Shown here one piece after another: positions 1 through 8,178 of a stretch of 64,000 nucleotides of DNA (position 1 is the first letter of the stretch; the number at the start of each line of letters is the position of its first letter). The translations under genes and the position numbers were made by a program. The DNA comes from Micavibrio sp. GTDB taxonomy: Bacteria > Pseudomonadota > Alphaproteobacteria > Micavibrionales > Micavibrionaceae. Under the pieces are notes generated by a model that saw only the letters and a list, made by a program, of their open reading frames with translations, did no database searches and had not been told where the DNA came from. The stretch covers positions 43,515 through 107,514 of the forward strand of contig JALSJP010000002.1 in the NCBI GenBank assembly GCA_026989265.1. The letters are read 5' to 3'.

Positions 1-1
1 A

Positions 2-1249
2 AATACAATAACAATGCGGGCATATCTTACCGATATCAATATCCGCCCAATTAGCACAAAGGCATTTACTGAGCTTTGGCGCGAAAAAGTTGGAGATATT
101 GCAGGTATTAAATCAATTAAATTCGCAGCAAATCGCGGCGGGCCTGGCGAGGGGGCAGCCCTTAGTTTAGAGTTAAGCCATAATGATCCTGCTATACTGC
201 ACAAAGCAGCAAAAGCTTTAGCTTTGGATTTATCGGACTTCCCTAATGTTCAAGATATTAATGATGGCTCGGCGCAAGGCAAGGCACAATTTAATTTTAC
301 CGTAACAGACTTAGGCTATGCTCTTGGATTTACCCCTGCAGATATAGGTCTTCAAGTGCGCGGAGCATTCTATGGCAGCCAAGCACTTAAACAGCAGCGC
401 GGCAAGAATGAGGTGCGTGTGCTTGTCATGTCACCAGAATATGAGCGTAATTCCTCCTATTTCGTAAGGAATATGATGATAAAAGCCCCTAATGGCGCGG
501 ATGTCATGCTAAGCGATATTGTGGAAATGACAGAAGGGCGAGCATATACAACAATAAACCGCAGAGATGGGCAACGCATAGTCACAATAGAGGCGGACGT
601 AAATCCTCCATCAGATGCAAATATTATTATAAGCTCTATAACCAGTGATATACTGCCAAAATTACAAGCTAGATATTCAGGACTTAGCTACTCATTTGAA
701 GGTGAGCAAGCAGAAATGCGTGATAGCTTGAAAAGCTTATTCAAAGGCATGTTTGCAATATTATTTGTCATGTATGCCATACTCGCCGTGCTATTTTCCA
801 GTTATACGCAGCCTTTAATGGTTATGATAGTAATACCGTTTAGCATGGTTGGCGCGGTAATAGGGCATTTCATCATGGGCTTTCCAATGAGCATAGTTAG
901 CATGTTCGGAATTATCGCGCTTGCGGGTGTTGTAATAAATGACAGCCTTATATTAATTGATATGTCGAATAAAAAACGCAAAGAAGGGCTTGATAATTTT
1001 AATGCAATAGTTGCCGCGGCATCTTTAAGATTTCGCCCTATAATATTAACAACCCTAACAACATTTTTAGGGCTTGCCCCCATGATGTTTGAAACATCAC
1101 TTCAGGCGCGGTTTCTTATTCCAATGGCAGTATCATTAGGATATGGTATTGTCTTTGCTACATTTATAACTCTTATCCTAATTCCATCGCTTTATATGAT
1201 TAATGAAGATATAAAACGAGGGTTTCGCCTCATTACAAAAAGGAAATAA
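2..1249 (+). CDS. RND-family efflux transporter, C-terminal part (5' end outside window)
   Basis: This is the C-terminal part of a resistance-nodulation-division inner-membrane pump of the AcrB/MexB type, which exports compounds using the proton gradient. The reading frame is open to the left edge, so the true start lies upstream. The visible part has a periplasmic porter/docking portion (roughly residues 1-235), then hydrophobic helices, including one rich in Phe, Met and Leu near residue 245, and a GVVINDSLILID motif typical of the second RND membrane half. It ends soon after the last helix with a short basic tail. The mtnP start follows 3 bases after the stop. Substrate cannot be told from sequence. 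Confidence 0.92.
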   Translation, partial: NTITMRAYLTDINIRPISTKAFTELWREKVGDIAGIKSIKFAANRGGPGEGAALSLELSHNDPAILHKAAKALALDLSDFPNVQDINDGSAQGKAQFNFTVTDLGYALGFTPADIGLQVRGAFYGSQALKQQRGKNEVRVLVMSPEYERNSSYFVRNMMIKAPNGADVMLSDIVEMTEGRAYTTINRRDGQRIVTIEADVNPPSDANIIISSITSDILPKLQARYSGLSYSFEGEQAEMRDSLKSLFKGMFAILFVMYAILAVLFSSYTQPLMVMIVIPFSMVGAVIGHFIMGFPMSIVSMFGIIALAGVVINDSLILIDMSNKKRKEGLDNFNAIVAAASLRFRPIILTTLTTFLGLAPMMFETSLQARFLIPMAVSLGYGIVFATFITLILIPSLYMINEDIKRGFRLITKRK

Positions 1250-1252
1250 AAC

Positions 1253-2101
1253 ATGCTTTCTATTATTGGTGGCTCTGGACTATATGCCCTTGATGATCTG
1301 GATATAGTGGCAGAGCATAATATAGACACGCCGTTTGGCAAGCCATCCGCGCCAATTATCGAAGGCAAAGCCTTTGGCTCATCAGTATTATTCCTGCCAA
1401 GGCATGGACGCAATCACGAGTTCTTGCCATCCGAAGTCAATTACCGCGCCAATATTTATGCGCTGAAAAAACTTGGAGCGCGCACGATATTAAGCATTTC
1501 CGCATCAGGCTCATTGCAAGAAGAGATAGTGCCTGGTGACATGGTGCTTACCTCGCAATATTTTGACCATACAAGAGGAGTGCGCAAAGCCTCGTTTTTT
1601 GGCGACGGAGTGGCAGCGCATATTTCAACGGCAGCGCCCACCTGCCCGATTTTAGCGGAAGACGTTCTAAAAGCTGCTGGCGATATTGGAATATCTTTGC
1701 ATTCAGATAAAATATATGCCTGCGTGGAAGGCCCTCGCCTTGGTACAATCGCGGAGAGTAATTTCCTGCGTAGCGCGGTTGGCGCGGATATTGTTGGCAT
1801 GACAAATGTCCCCGAAGCATTCCTAGCGCGTGAGGCGCAGATGGGTTATGTAACGCTCGCCATTGCCACAGATTATGATTGTTGGCGCGAAGATCCTGAG
1901 CAGCATGTGAGCGTAGAAGCCGTGTTTAAGGTTTATTTTGAAAATATAGGCAAGGTTAAAAAGATAATCCTTAAACTGCTGGAAAATGGAATTTCTGATA
2001 CGCCCGCAAATATCCGCACCGCCCTTAATGGCGCGGTTATGACTCCTGATGAGCGTTTAAGTGATAGCCAAAAACAATGGCTAGGTGTGTTGCGGGGTTA
2101 A
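1253..2101 (+). CDS. mtnP: S-methyl-5'-thioadenosine phosphorylase
   Basis: This cytosolic enzyme phosphorolyses methylthioadenosine to adenine and methylthioribose-1-phosphate, the first step of methionine salvage. At 282 residues it is the usual family length. The phosphate loop IGGSGLY is at residues 4-10 and the RHGR motif near 50. A MTNVPEAFLAREA block is followed by ATDYDCW; the TDYDCW form marks MTA phosphorylases rather than purine nucleoside phosphorylases. It starts 3 bases after the RND gene, so the two are probably co-transcribed. The convergent downstream gene is on the other strand. Confidence 0.95.
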   Translation: MLSIIGGSGLYALDDLDIVAEHNIDTPFGKPSAPIIEGKAFGSSVLFLPRHGRNHEFLPSEVNYRANIYALKKLGARTILSISASGSLQEEIVPGDMVLTSQYFDHTRGVRKASFFGDGVAAHISTAAPTCPILAEDVLKAAGDIGISLHSDKIYACVEGPRLGTIAESNFLRSAVGADIVGMTNVPEAFLAREAQMGYVTLAIATDYDCWREDPEQHVSVEAVFKVYFENIGKVKKIILKLLENGISDTPANIRTALNGAVMTPDERLSDSQKQWLGVLRG

Positions 2102-2157
2102 ATAATTGATGCATGTCAATTTAATATCAAAATGATAGAGTCTAAAAATGCAATATT

Positions 2158-4347
2158 TTATCTATAATTATAGGTGTTTTGCATATAGTTAAGCAATTCT
2201 TGTGATGCTTTGCCATTAACATCTAAATCCATGGATCGTTGGAATTGCTTGATAGCATCTTCCGTCATAGGCCCACTCATACCATCAATTGATCCTGAAT
2301 ATAGCCCTTTATTCATTAGCTCCTCTTGCACGCGCGATATTATATAGCTTTGCGCATTAGCATTATTTTTAGTTTTTGGCAGGCTTTCAATTATAATATC
2401 TACGTCATCGACGCTGATGCCTAGAGTTTTTGCAAGCTGTTTAAGCGCAGCCTTAGCCTCTTTTGAGCCTTTATCCGCCGCCGCCTTATACCATGCAAGC
2501 GCGTCATTTGGACTGGTCTCTCCTAATAGCCCATTTTCATAGATTAGCCCTAGATTATATGCCGCTTCGACTACGCCTTTATTTGCCGCTATCTTAAAGA
2601 ATTCCGCCGCGCGTGTAGGGTTATATGGAACTCCTATCCCTTCAATATTTGCAATTCCAAGATTATAGCTAGCCTCAGCATGACCTTTATCCGCGGCTTC
2701 CTTATATAATGCCATTGCCTTTGATATATCTTGCTTAACGCCAAGCCCTTGATGGTGCAACACTCCTAAATTATATTTTGCGTTAGCAATGCCATTTTGC
2801 GCAGCTTCGTTAAACCATAAAGCCGCACGTTTCATGTTTTGCTTAATTTGACCGTGACCAGCAACATAAATTGCGCCCATATCATGTTGAGCCTCGCCAA
2901 CGCCGTTAAATGCTTGGTTTTCAATCTTTTTAGCAATATCATTTAGGTTAGGATCAGGCTTAATCCGTGCCTTTAATGATTTTATATATTGCTCATTATT
3001 TTGCTTTATAACGGGGGCTTTTTTAATTGGCTCAATTTTATCTTGGACAGTCAGGCTTGACGGCTCAATCTGGTTTAGTCGCTCTGCTACAATATTAGGG
3101 TCTTCCTCAAATGCTTTTATCATTTGCGCGTCATTATTTATATCTAATGCTTTTATATTATCATTTATATTATCATTTATATTATCATTAAGGGGCGCAG
3201 GCTCCTCATAGCTAGAATAATTATCTTGAATATCTATTGCTGCGCTATTATCTATAAGCGGTATCCCTGCCATAGGCTCGATATTCTCATAGTCGGGTTG
3301 TATGGATATTATCGGCGGCGCAGCGCCACTTCCACGTATAACTTTATTAGGGGCAGGGGGATTTGTAGCCCCGCTTATAATCCAGCCAAGCAGCAACACC
3401 ACAACCATCATTAGTGCAAGGCTAGTCGTTTGAATGCGAACAGGCCTCCTCCACCAAGGCATGAGAGCTTCTTCTTGCAAGCGGCGATTAAGTGCAATCG
3501 GATCAGTTTGCATTGTTTCATCTGTTATTTGCGGCATATTAATGCCAGCAACCGCCCCTTGATCGGTTAGCAAAACCATAGCCTTAGCATTTAGGGCATC
3601 GCGCGTTTCAAGTACAGCTTGCTCTATCCTATCTACTTTCCGCAATATACGGTTGCGATCCTCGATAGCTTTATCAATTTTACGATCAAGCTTTATATAT
3701 TCTGATTTAGTTTCTTCTATCTTATTATCGAAAGCCTCATTGCGTGCCTCTGATTCACTAACCCTCTTTGTAAGTGCAACATAGGCAGCAACATTATCAA
3801 CCATCTTCTCGCCTTGCTGTTTTTGCATAGTGGCAAGGGCTTTTTGGCGTTTAATTATTGCCTCATCTTTTTTCTGCTGATCTGTGATTTTTTCCTTAAG
3901 CTCTTCTAGCGTTTCATCACGCCCGCTATTTTTTTCTTCCAGCTCAATCACTAAATTTTTAGCTTCTTCTAATTGCTTAAGCGTGTTTTTAACGCTATTT
4001 TCAATTCTTGTCGCCTTTTTGCTAGCTTCACTTTGCTTGCTTGAAATCTTTTGCTCAAGATCAATATAGTTTTTTTCTTGCGCAGAGGTTTTTTCCTCAA
4101 GATTTTTTATTGTATCTTTATATTGCTTAAGCTCTTTTGTTACCGCCCCCTTATCAATCTTTGAGCTTTTAAGCTTTGTGTTCAAAGATTTAAGTAAAAG
4201 CAATATCTGCATTTGGGTGTTGTCAGCGGGTAATATAGGCGCATTAGCCTTTTTCGCAGGCTTATCTGCTTTACTGCTTATCGGGGTATCGTCATTATCG
4301 GCATTTTTAAAAAATACGCGCCCTTCTGATGTTTTAGTAAAGCCCAT
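2158..4347 (-). CDS. PodJ-like polar localization factor (coiled coil, TM, Sel1 repeats, peptidoglycan-binding domain)
   Basis: Domain order matches alphaproteobacterial PodJ. There is a long charged cytoplasmic coiled coil (about residues 50-255), one membrane helix near 310-330, an acidic Asn/Asp-rich linker, then four to five Sel1/TPR-like repeats (motifs such as AKYNLGVLHHQGLGVKQD) and a C-terminal PG_binding_1 domain. PodJ organises polar proteins and binds peptidoglycan with its periplasmic part; that role here is inference. The chosen start (MGFTKTS) has an AAGGA about 9 bases upstream. An ATG 21 bases earlier has its AGG touching the codon, so I consider it less likely. The linker contains a short in-frame tandem repeat. 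Confidence 0.8.
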   Translation of the reverse strand: MGFTKTSEGRVFFKNADNDDTPISSKADKPAKKANAPILPADNTQMQILLLLKSLNTKLKSSKIDKGAVTKELKQYKDTIKNLEEKTSAQEKNYIDLEQKISSKQSEASKKATRIENSVKNTLKQLEEAKNLVIELEEKNSGRDETLEELKEKITDQQKKDEAIIKRQKALATMQKQQGEKMVDNVAAYVALTKRVSESEARNEAFDNKIEETKSEYIKLDRKIDKAIEDRNRILRKVDRIEQAVLETRDALNAKAMVLLTDQGAVAGINMPQITDETMQTDPIALNRRLQEEALMPWWRRPVRIQTTSLALMMVVVLLLGWIISGATNPPAPNKVIRGSGAAPPIISIQPDYENIEPMAGIPLIDNSAAIDIQDNYSSYEEPAPLNDNINDNINDNIKALDINNDAQMIKAFEEDPNIVAERLNQIEPSSLTVQDKIEPIKKAPVIKQNNEQYIKSLKARIKPDPNLNDIAKKIENQAFNGVGEAQHDMGAIYVAGHGQIKQNMKRAALWFNEAAQNGIANAKYNLGVLHHQGLGVKQDISKAMALYKEAADKGHAEASYNLGIANIEGIGVPYNPTRAAEFFKIAANKGVVEAAYNLGLIYENGLLGETSPNDALAWYKAAADKGSKEAKAALKQLAKTLGISVDDVDIIIESLPKTKNNANAQSYIISRVQEELMNKGLYSGSIDGMSGPMTEDAIKQFQRSMDLDVNGKASQELLNYMQNTYNYR
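3154..3192. repeat. Short in-frame tandem repeat in the PodJ-like linker
   Basis: A 12-base unit (ttatattatcat on the plus strand) is repeated about three times and encodes repeated Asn-Asp-Asn-Ile in the periplasmic linker. Slippage here would change linker length without breaking the frame. Confidence 0.75.
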
Positions 4348-4514
4348 AACTGCCCATCCTTTTTTCATCCTTTCGGAAGATTACCCAAGAAACTAAAAAT
4401 AATATCCATATACATAATATGAATCAGTGTTTTTTTGCAAGAAAATCATGATTTTTGTGGTTTTATTCTTTGGATAAGTAGAGATTGGTGAGCTAATATG
4501 TTATTGCTTGCCTC

Positions 4515-4721
4515 ATGGATAATGAAAAATCAGAAAATATTGAGATCACACTGGCGCACCATGAGCAGCAACTTATTGATTTGAATGATGTTATTACAGA
4601 TCAGTGGAAGCATATAGAGCTATTAAACCGCCGCTTGGATAAAGCTCTTGGCAAGATTGAGGATTTGGAAAATCCAGATAAGAGCGGCTCTGCCCCCGTG
4701 GATAGACCACCTCATTATTAG
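4515..4721 (+). CDS. slyX: SlyX family protein
   Basis: This 68-residue coiled-coil protein has the SlyX layout: an amphipathic helix with regular Leu/Ile spacing, a conserved tryptophan, a proline-containing tail and a terminal PPHY motif. The function of SlyX is not established; it is a widespread short coiled-coil family. The gene is divergent from the PodJ-like gene across about 170 bases and convergent with the dihydrouridine synthase gene, whose stop is 12 bases away. A directly repeated 16-base block (attagtcattaaagaa) spans this junction. Confidence 0.85.
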   Translation: MDNEKSENIEITLAHHEQQLIDLNDVITDQWKHIELLNRRLDKALGKIEDLENPDKSGSAPVDRPPHY

Positions 4722-4733
4722 TCATTAAAGAAA

Positions 4734-5699
4734 TTAGTCATTAAAGAATTTTTGCAGATTGCCCCTAACTTTCTCAGGGTCTTTGAGTTTATTAATTTTA
4801 GCCCTAAACTCTGCCGATGAGGGCATCCCCGCGCAATACCATGATAGATGCTTGCGAGCTAATGGCACTCCTTTTCTTTCCCCATAATGAGATAATATGG
4901 CATCGTAATGCTCTAATATTACCGTAAGTTTTTCTTGACTGTCAGGCTCATTGCTAATTATTCCAGTGCGCATATAGTCTATTACCTGCTTTAAAAGCCA
5001 TGGTCTGCCTTGAATTCCGCGCCCAATCATGACCCCGTCTGCATTGGATTGCTTTAGGGCGCTAATTGCATCTTGCGGAGTGATTATATCTCCATTTACA
5101 ATTACGGGAATATCCACCGCGTCCTTAACTGCGCGTACAGCTTGCCAGTCTGCCTGTCCACTATATTTTTGCTCCCGCGTTCTGCCGTGGACTGTAATCA
5201 TTTGAACCCCAACATCTTGCGCCATTTTAGCAAGTCTAGCAGCGTTTAAATTATCACTATCCCAGCCAAGGCGCATTTTGACGCTAACGGGGATATTGAC
5301 CGCCTTAACCGTGGATTCCATAATGGCAGTGGCAAGTTTTTCATCACGCATAAGAGCAGAGCCAGCCATTTTCTTAACTACCTTTTTTACGGGGCAGCCA
5401 AAGTTAATGTCAATAATATCAGCTCCCCGCGCTTCGTTCATGGCGGCAGCTTTCGCCATTATATCAGGATCACAACCTGATAGCTGCACTGCTATTGGTG
5501 ATTGCTCTTTGTAGTTTTCATTCATTCGTATAGATCGGCTGGTTTCTTGCAGCATCTCACGGCTAGCAATCATTTCCGAAAAGGTAAGCCCCGCGCCATA
5601 TCGCTTTACAAGGGTGCGAAAGGGCAGGTCTGTTATCCCCGACATGGGGGCAAGCAAGACAGGATCTTCAATTTTAATGTTACCTACGGAAAAAACCAT
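4734..5699 (-). CDS. dusB: tRNA-dihydrouridine synthase (DusB/NifR3 type)
   Basis: This FMN enzyme reduces uridines in the tRNA D-loop with NADPH. The TIM-barrel start carries [12 protein letters not shown]. The catalytic Cys lies in the [10 protein letters not shown] block near residue 100, [13 protein letters not shown] near 168 includes FMN/tRNA contacts, and [10 protein letters not shown] near 225 is the phosphate-binding part. Length (321) is normal. In many proteobacteria this gene precedes ntrBC; here it stands alone, convergent with slyX and divergent from the amidase gene. DusB is the best subfamily guess. Confidence 0.92.
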   Translation of the reverse strand: MVFSVGNIKIEDPVLLAPMSGITDLPFRTLVKRYGAGLTFSEMIASREMLQETSRSIRMNENYKEQSPIAVQLSGCDPDIMAKAAAMNEARGADIIDINFGCPVKKVVKKMAGSALMRDEKLATAIMESTVKAVNIPVSVKMRLGWDSDNLNAARLAKMAQDVGVQMITVHGRTREQKYSGQADWQAVRAVKDAVDIPVIVNGDIITPQDAISALKQSNADGVMIGRGIQGRPWLLKQVIDYMRTGIISNEPDSQEKLTVILEHYDAILSHYGERKGVPLARKHLSWYCAGMPSSAEFRAKINKLKDPEKVRGNLQKFFND

Positions 5700-5733
5700 G
5701 CTAATATATAGGGGATAAGAAGGTGTTAGCGCA

Positions 5734-6441
5734 ATGTTTTTTGGAAAGCCAAAGAATTTGAATTATGAAGATCGCCCTGACGGGGCAGATCCCTATATCT
5801 TATTACTGCATTATACGGGCATGGAAACTATGCAAGCGGCAAAAGACCGTCTGTCTGACCCAAAAAGCAAGGTAAGCGCTCATTATTTAATTGATATAGA
5901 TGGCAGTGTATTTAACCTTGTGCCAGAGGATAAGCGAGCTTGGCACGCTGGGGTATCGTATTGGGATCATGCTACGGATATAAATTCGCTATCAATAGGG
6001 GTGGAGCTTGTAAATCGCGGGCATGAGTTTGGCTATCATGATTTTCCTGATGCGCAAATGCAAAGCTTGCTTGAGCTAAGCTGCGGTATAATGTCACGCC
6101 ATGATATTACCCATGTGCTTGGGCATTCTGACGTTGCGCCAGAGCGTAAATCTGATCCAGGGGAATTATTTAACTGGAAATGGCTCGCAGATCATGGGGT
6201 TGGCATCTACCCTAACCCTAATGAGCAAGATATAGAGCAAGCAAAAATAATCGCGCGTAATGATTATGAAGTGGAAAAGCTTTTTGTTGCTTTTGGCTAT
6301 AACCCAATGGCGGCTTATATTGATACGGTTATGGCGTTTCATCGTCATTTTTATCCTGAGATATTTGATGTTAGGGGTGAGGGGCAGATATGTAAGGAAA
6401 GCGTCGCCCGTCTATTATCCTTAATTCGCCAATCTCAATAA
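5734..6441 (+). CDS. N-acetylmuramoyl-L-alanine amidase (AmpD/AmiD-like)
   Basis: This is an Amidase_2 family zinc enzyme that cleaves the bond between N-acetylmuramic acid and L-alanine of peptidoglycan or muropeptides. Expected zinc ligands are visible: His in LLHYTGM near residue 30, and His and Asp in [14 protein letters not shown] near 130-140. The last 70 residues form a small helical domain like the peptidoglycan-binding domain of AmiD. No signal peptide is seen at the N-terminus, so a cytosolic muropeptide-recycling role like AmpD is the more likely reading. The start is 34 bases from the divergent dus gene. Confidence 0.88.
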   Translation: MFFGKPKNLNYEDRPDGADPYILLLHYTGMETMQAAKDRLSDPKSKVSAHYLIDIDGSVFNLVPEDKRAWHAGVSYWDHATDINSLSIGVELVNRGHEFGYHDFPDAQMQSLLELSCGIMSRHDITHVLGHSDVAPERKSDPGELFNWKWLADHGVGIYPNPNEQDIEQAKIIARNDYEVEKLFVAFGYNPMAAYIDTVMAFHRHFYPEIFDVRGEGQICKESVARLLSLIRQSQ

Positions 6442-6488
6442 TGCCTCATAATAGTTGATTTTATATATATGTTGTGTATCTTTGCCAT

Positions 6489-6887
6489 GTCGAAGGAATC
6501 GGATGACCGCTGCATATTTATATGGAGAGGAAAGTCTGGGCTTCACGGAAAGACGACGCTGAATAACGTTCAGGAAGGGTTTTTTGCCCTTACGGCTAGT
6601 GCTGCAGAAAATTAAACTACCTCTATTGCCCTCGTGGCATAAGAGGAAAAGGTGAGAAGGTGCGGTAAGAGCGCACCGCGAATTTGGCAACAAATTTGGC
6701 ATGGTAAACCCCGTCGGAAGCAAGACCAAATAGGGGCTGCATTTATATATGCTTGTCATATATGAAAGATGCTTTCCGCATCGCAGCTCGGGTAGGTCGC
6801 TTGAGATATTTGGTAACAAATATCCTAGATGAATGGTCATCCCTTGATTTTATCAAGGACAGAACCCAGCTTATAGATTTCTTCGAC
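6489..6887 (+). ncRNA. rnpB: RNase P RNA (class A)
   Basis: This is the catalytic RNA that trims tRNA 5' leaders. The conserved 5' core gagaggaaagtctgggct is at 6522-6539 and the conserved 3' core acagaacccagcttatag at 6859-6876. The two ends pair as helix P1: gtcgaaggaatc at 6489-6500 with gatttcttcgac at 6876-6887. About 399 nt is normal for the class. The CCA-contacting ggtaa-like internal region was not modelled base by base. Hairpin repeats start about 10 bases after the 3' end. Confidence 0.95.
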
Positions 6888-6896
6888 ATTTTTAAT

Positions 6897-7007
6897 TTAA
6901 GAGCGCGGAATTATCCGCGAGGATGCCGTCGCATCCTTTGGGTTTCAAGAGAGGCGGAATTATCCGCGAGGATGCCGTCGCATCCTTTGGGTTTTAAGAG
7001 AGGCGGA
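6897..7007 (-). repeat. Paired-hairpin repeat, two tandem copies after rnpB
   Basis: Two copies, 49 bases apart, each contain a cgcgga/tccgcg-type hairpin with loop ATTA and an aggatgc/gcatcct hairpin, followed by ttgggttt. A partial third copy follows. Read on the minus strand the order is ...aaacccaa, hairpin 1, hairpin 2, the same plan as the repeats in the phage region (52991 onward), with different stem sequences. A tail of this array may extend or terminate the rnpB transcript. Confidence 0.85.
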
Positions 7008-7107
7008 TTGCTGTTATTTACCTAAAGTATAGCAAAAAGTGCATAAATTATTCACAAGACATGCGGAGGCATATGGGTGTGCGTATGCTTATATTATTTT
7101 GCGCAAA

Positions 7108-7142
7108 TAAAAACCGCCAGAGTTATCCTCCAGCGGTTTTTT
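7108..7142. terminator. Rho-independent terminator, possibly bidirectional
   Basis: The stem aaaaccgc/gcggtttt is flanked by an A-run on the left and a T-run on the right. It would serve the rnpB transcript from the left and could also stop transcripts arriving on the minus strand. Confidence 0.65.
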
Positions 7143-7170
7143 GATTGTCTATTTTGTTCTCTTGTTTTTG

Positions 7171-7206
7171 AATAAAAACCTGAAACTCTTGGTTTCTATA
7201 GGTTTT
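7171..7206 (-). terminator. Terminator of the small minus-strand gene
   Basis: On the minus strand, aaaacct pairs with aggtttt, with an inner gaaac/gtttc stem, followed by a T-rich run. It overlaps the stop codon of the 34-residue gene at 7196-7300, which suggests that gene is a real short transcript. Confidence 0.6.
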
Positions 7207-7300
7207 CGCCATGTAGGCTTGAGTAATATGAGTGTAAAATTGCACCCATATACAAGCCTCCATTAACAGCCAAAACAAGCATTAAAATATTCATTATCAT
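7196..7300 (-). CDS. Small predicted membrane protein, 34 residues
   Basis: The ATG at 7298-7300 follows ggggaga at a suitable distance, and the frame ends TAG at the head of a terminator hairpin. The first 22 residues are strongly hydrophobic (MIMNILMLVLAVNGGLYMG), so a single membrane helix is likely. I recognise no family. A chance reading frame cannot be excluded, but ribosome-binding site, hydrophobic pattern and terminator agree. Confidence 0.45.
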   Translation of the reverse strand: MIMNILMLVLAVNGGLYMGAILHSYYSSLHGENL

Positions 7301-7629
7301 AGTTTTCTCCCCACACACGTTTGTAACTATGTTTATTAAGTAAAATAAGTTTTAACGACTTGTTTCGTAAAGTGCAAGAAAAAAATTAAGCGTTTGCAGT
7401 GAGTTAGATCATTAAGCCTTATATTCCGCGGGGTTGGGGCGTAAAATTATTTTTTGAAAAGTACATTTTTTATGCGATTTTTGTAATTTTTGCAAAAAAA
7501 CCGATTAAACCGAGTATTTTTATTACGCGCTTAGGTTGTGTTTTTGTTATGCATAGGCTTGCCCACAGTTTTATGCACAAGTAAAAAATATGTTATTTAT
7601 TAGTGGATTACACGGAGTCCTTGTTGACC
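7301..7629. other. AT-rich intergenic region before mraZ
   Basis: About 330 bases without a supported gene. It carries the promoter of the small minus-strand gene and presumably the start region of dcw transcription. Many A and T runs are present; I see no tRNA or clear further hairpin. Confidence 0.5.
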
Positions 7630-7654
7630 TCCCAATCAATCCCATGGTATCCCA
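7630..7654 (-). promoter_or_regulatory. MraZ operator: three TGGGA boxes spaced every 10 bases
   Basis: Plus-strand tccca occurs at 7630, 7640 and 7650, i.e. TGGGA-N5-TGGGA-N5-TGGGA on the minus strand. MraZ is known to bind TGGGN direct repeats with 5-base spacers upstream of its own gene. The array lies 66 bases before the mraZ start, beside a TTGACC (7624), consistent with repression of the dcw promoter. Confidence 0.75.
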
Positions 7655-7719
7655 TATATATACATGCATTACCATTCGGTGTGCTTTACCTGTGTTTTAA
7701 GTGTAAATTAGGAATTATT

Positions 7720-8178
7720 TTGGCGTTATTTTTATCGACATACACGAATAAAATAGACAAAAAAGGGCGGGTTTCCGTGCCTGCTCCATTCCGCTCGGCG
7801 CTTGCGGATCAGCTCCATCATGGCATTGTGCTGTTTGGATCTAACCAGCATGCATGTATTGAAGGCTTTGATTGGGCGAAAATGGATGAGATTGGTACTC
7901 GCATGGATCACTATGATTTGTTTTCTGATGATCAGGATGATCTTGCAACTACGATTTTTGGTGAGAGCGTCCAGTTGTTTTTTGATGGTGAGGGCAGGGT
8001 GACATTGCCGCTTGATCTGATTGAGGCTGCTAATATCAGTGATAAAGCCACATTTGTTGGGCTTGGGCGTAAGTTTCAGATATGGTCGCCTGATATGTTC
8101 GCCCGCCGTAAGGAGCAAGCAAGGGGTGCGGCTGCCGAGCGCAATTTAACAATTCCAAAAGTGGGTGGCGCATCATGA
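7720..8178 (+). CDS. mraZ: Transcriptional regulator MraZ
   Basis: MraZ is a ring-forming AbrB-fold DNA-binding protein that represses the dcw cluster. The start chosen is TTG at 7720, giving the usual ALFLSTYTNKIDKKGRVSVP opening, with agga 7 bases upstream. An in-frame extension to 7603 would add a non-homologous leader that crosses the operator, so I reject it. The second half repeats the fold (GEGRVTLPLDLIEAANI). At 152 residues it is a normal length. Its stop overlaps the rsmH start by 4 bases (ATGA). Confidence 0.93.
   Translation: MALFLSTYTNKIDKKGRVSVPAPFRSALADQLHHGIVLFGSNQHACIEGFDWAKMDEIGTRMDHYDLFSDDQDDLATTIFGESVQLFFDGEGRVTLPLDLIEAANISDKATFVGLGRKFQIWSPDMFARRKEQARGAAAERNLTIPKVGGAS

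Noticed and set aside
6421..6840. Minus-strand protein gene over rnpB
   Set aside because: The frame is the complement of RNase P RNA; the RNA signature is far stronger evidence.
7060..7143. Leader peptide with attenuator before 7142
   Set aside because: A short frame runs into the terminator hairpin, but no downstream plus-strand biosynthetic gene follows closely and no run of regulatory codons is present.
7603..7719. N-terminal extension of MraZ
   Set aside because: It would cross the MraZ operator and adds sequence not seen in the family; TTG 7720 has a ribosome-binding site and the normal start.
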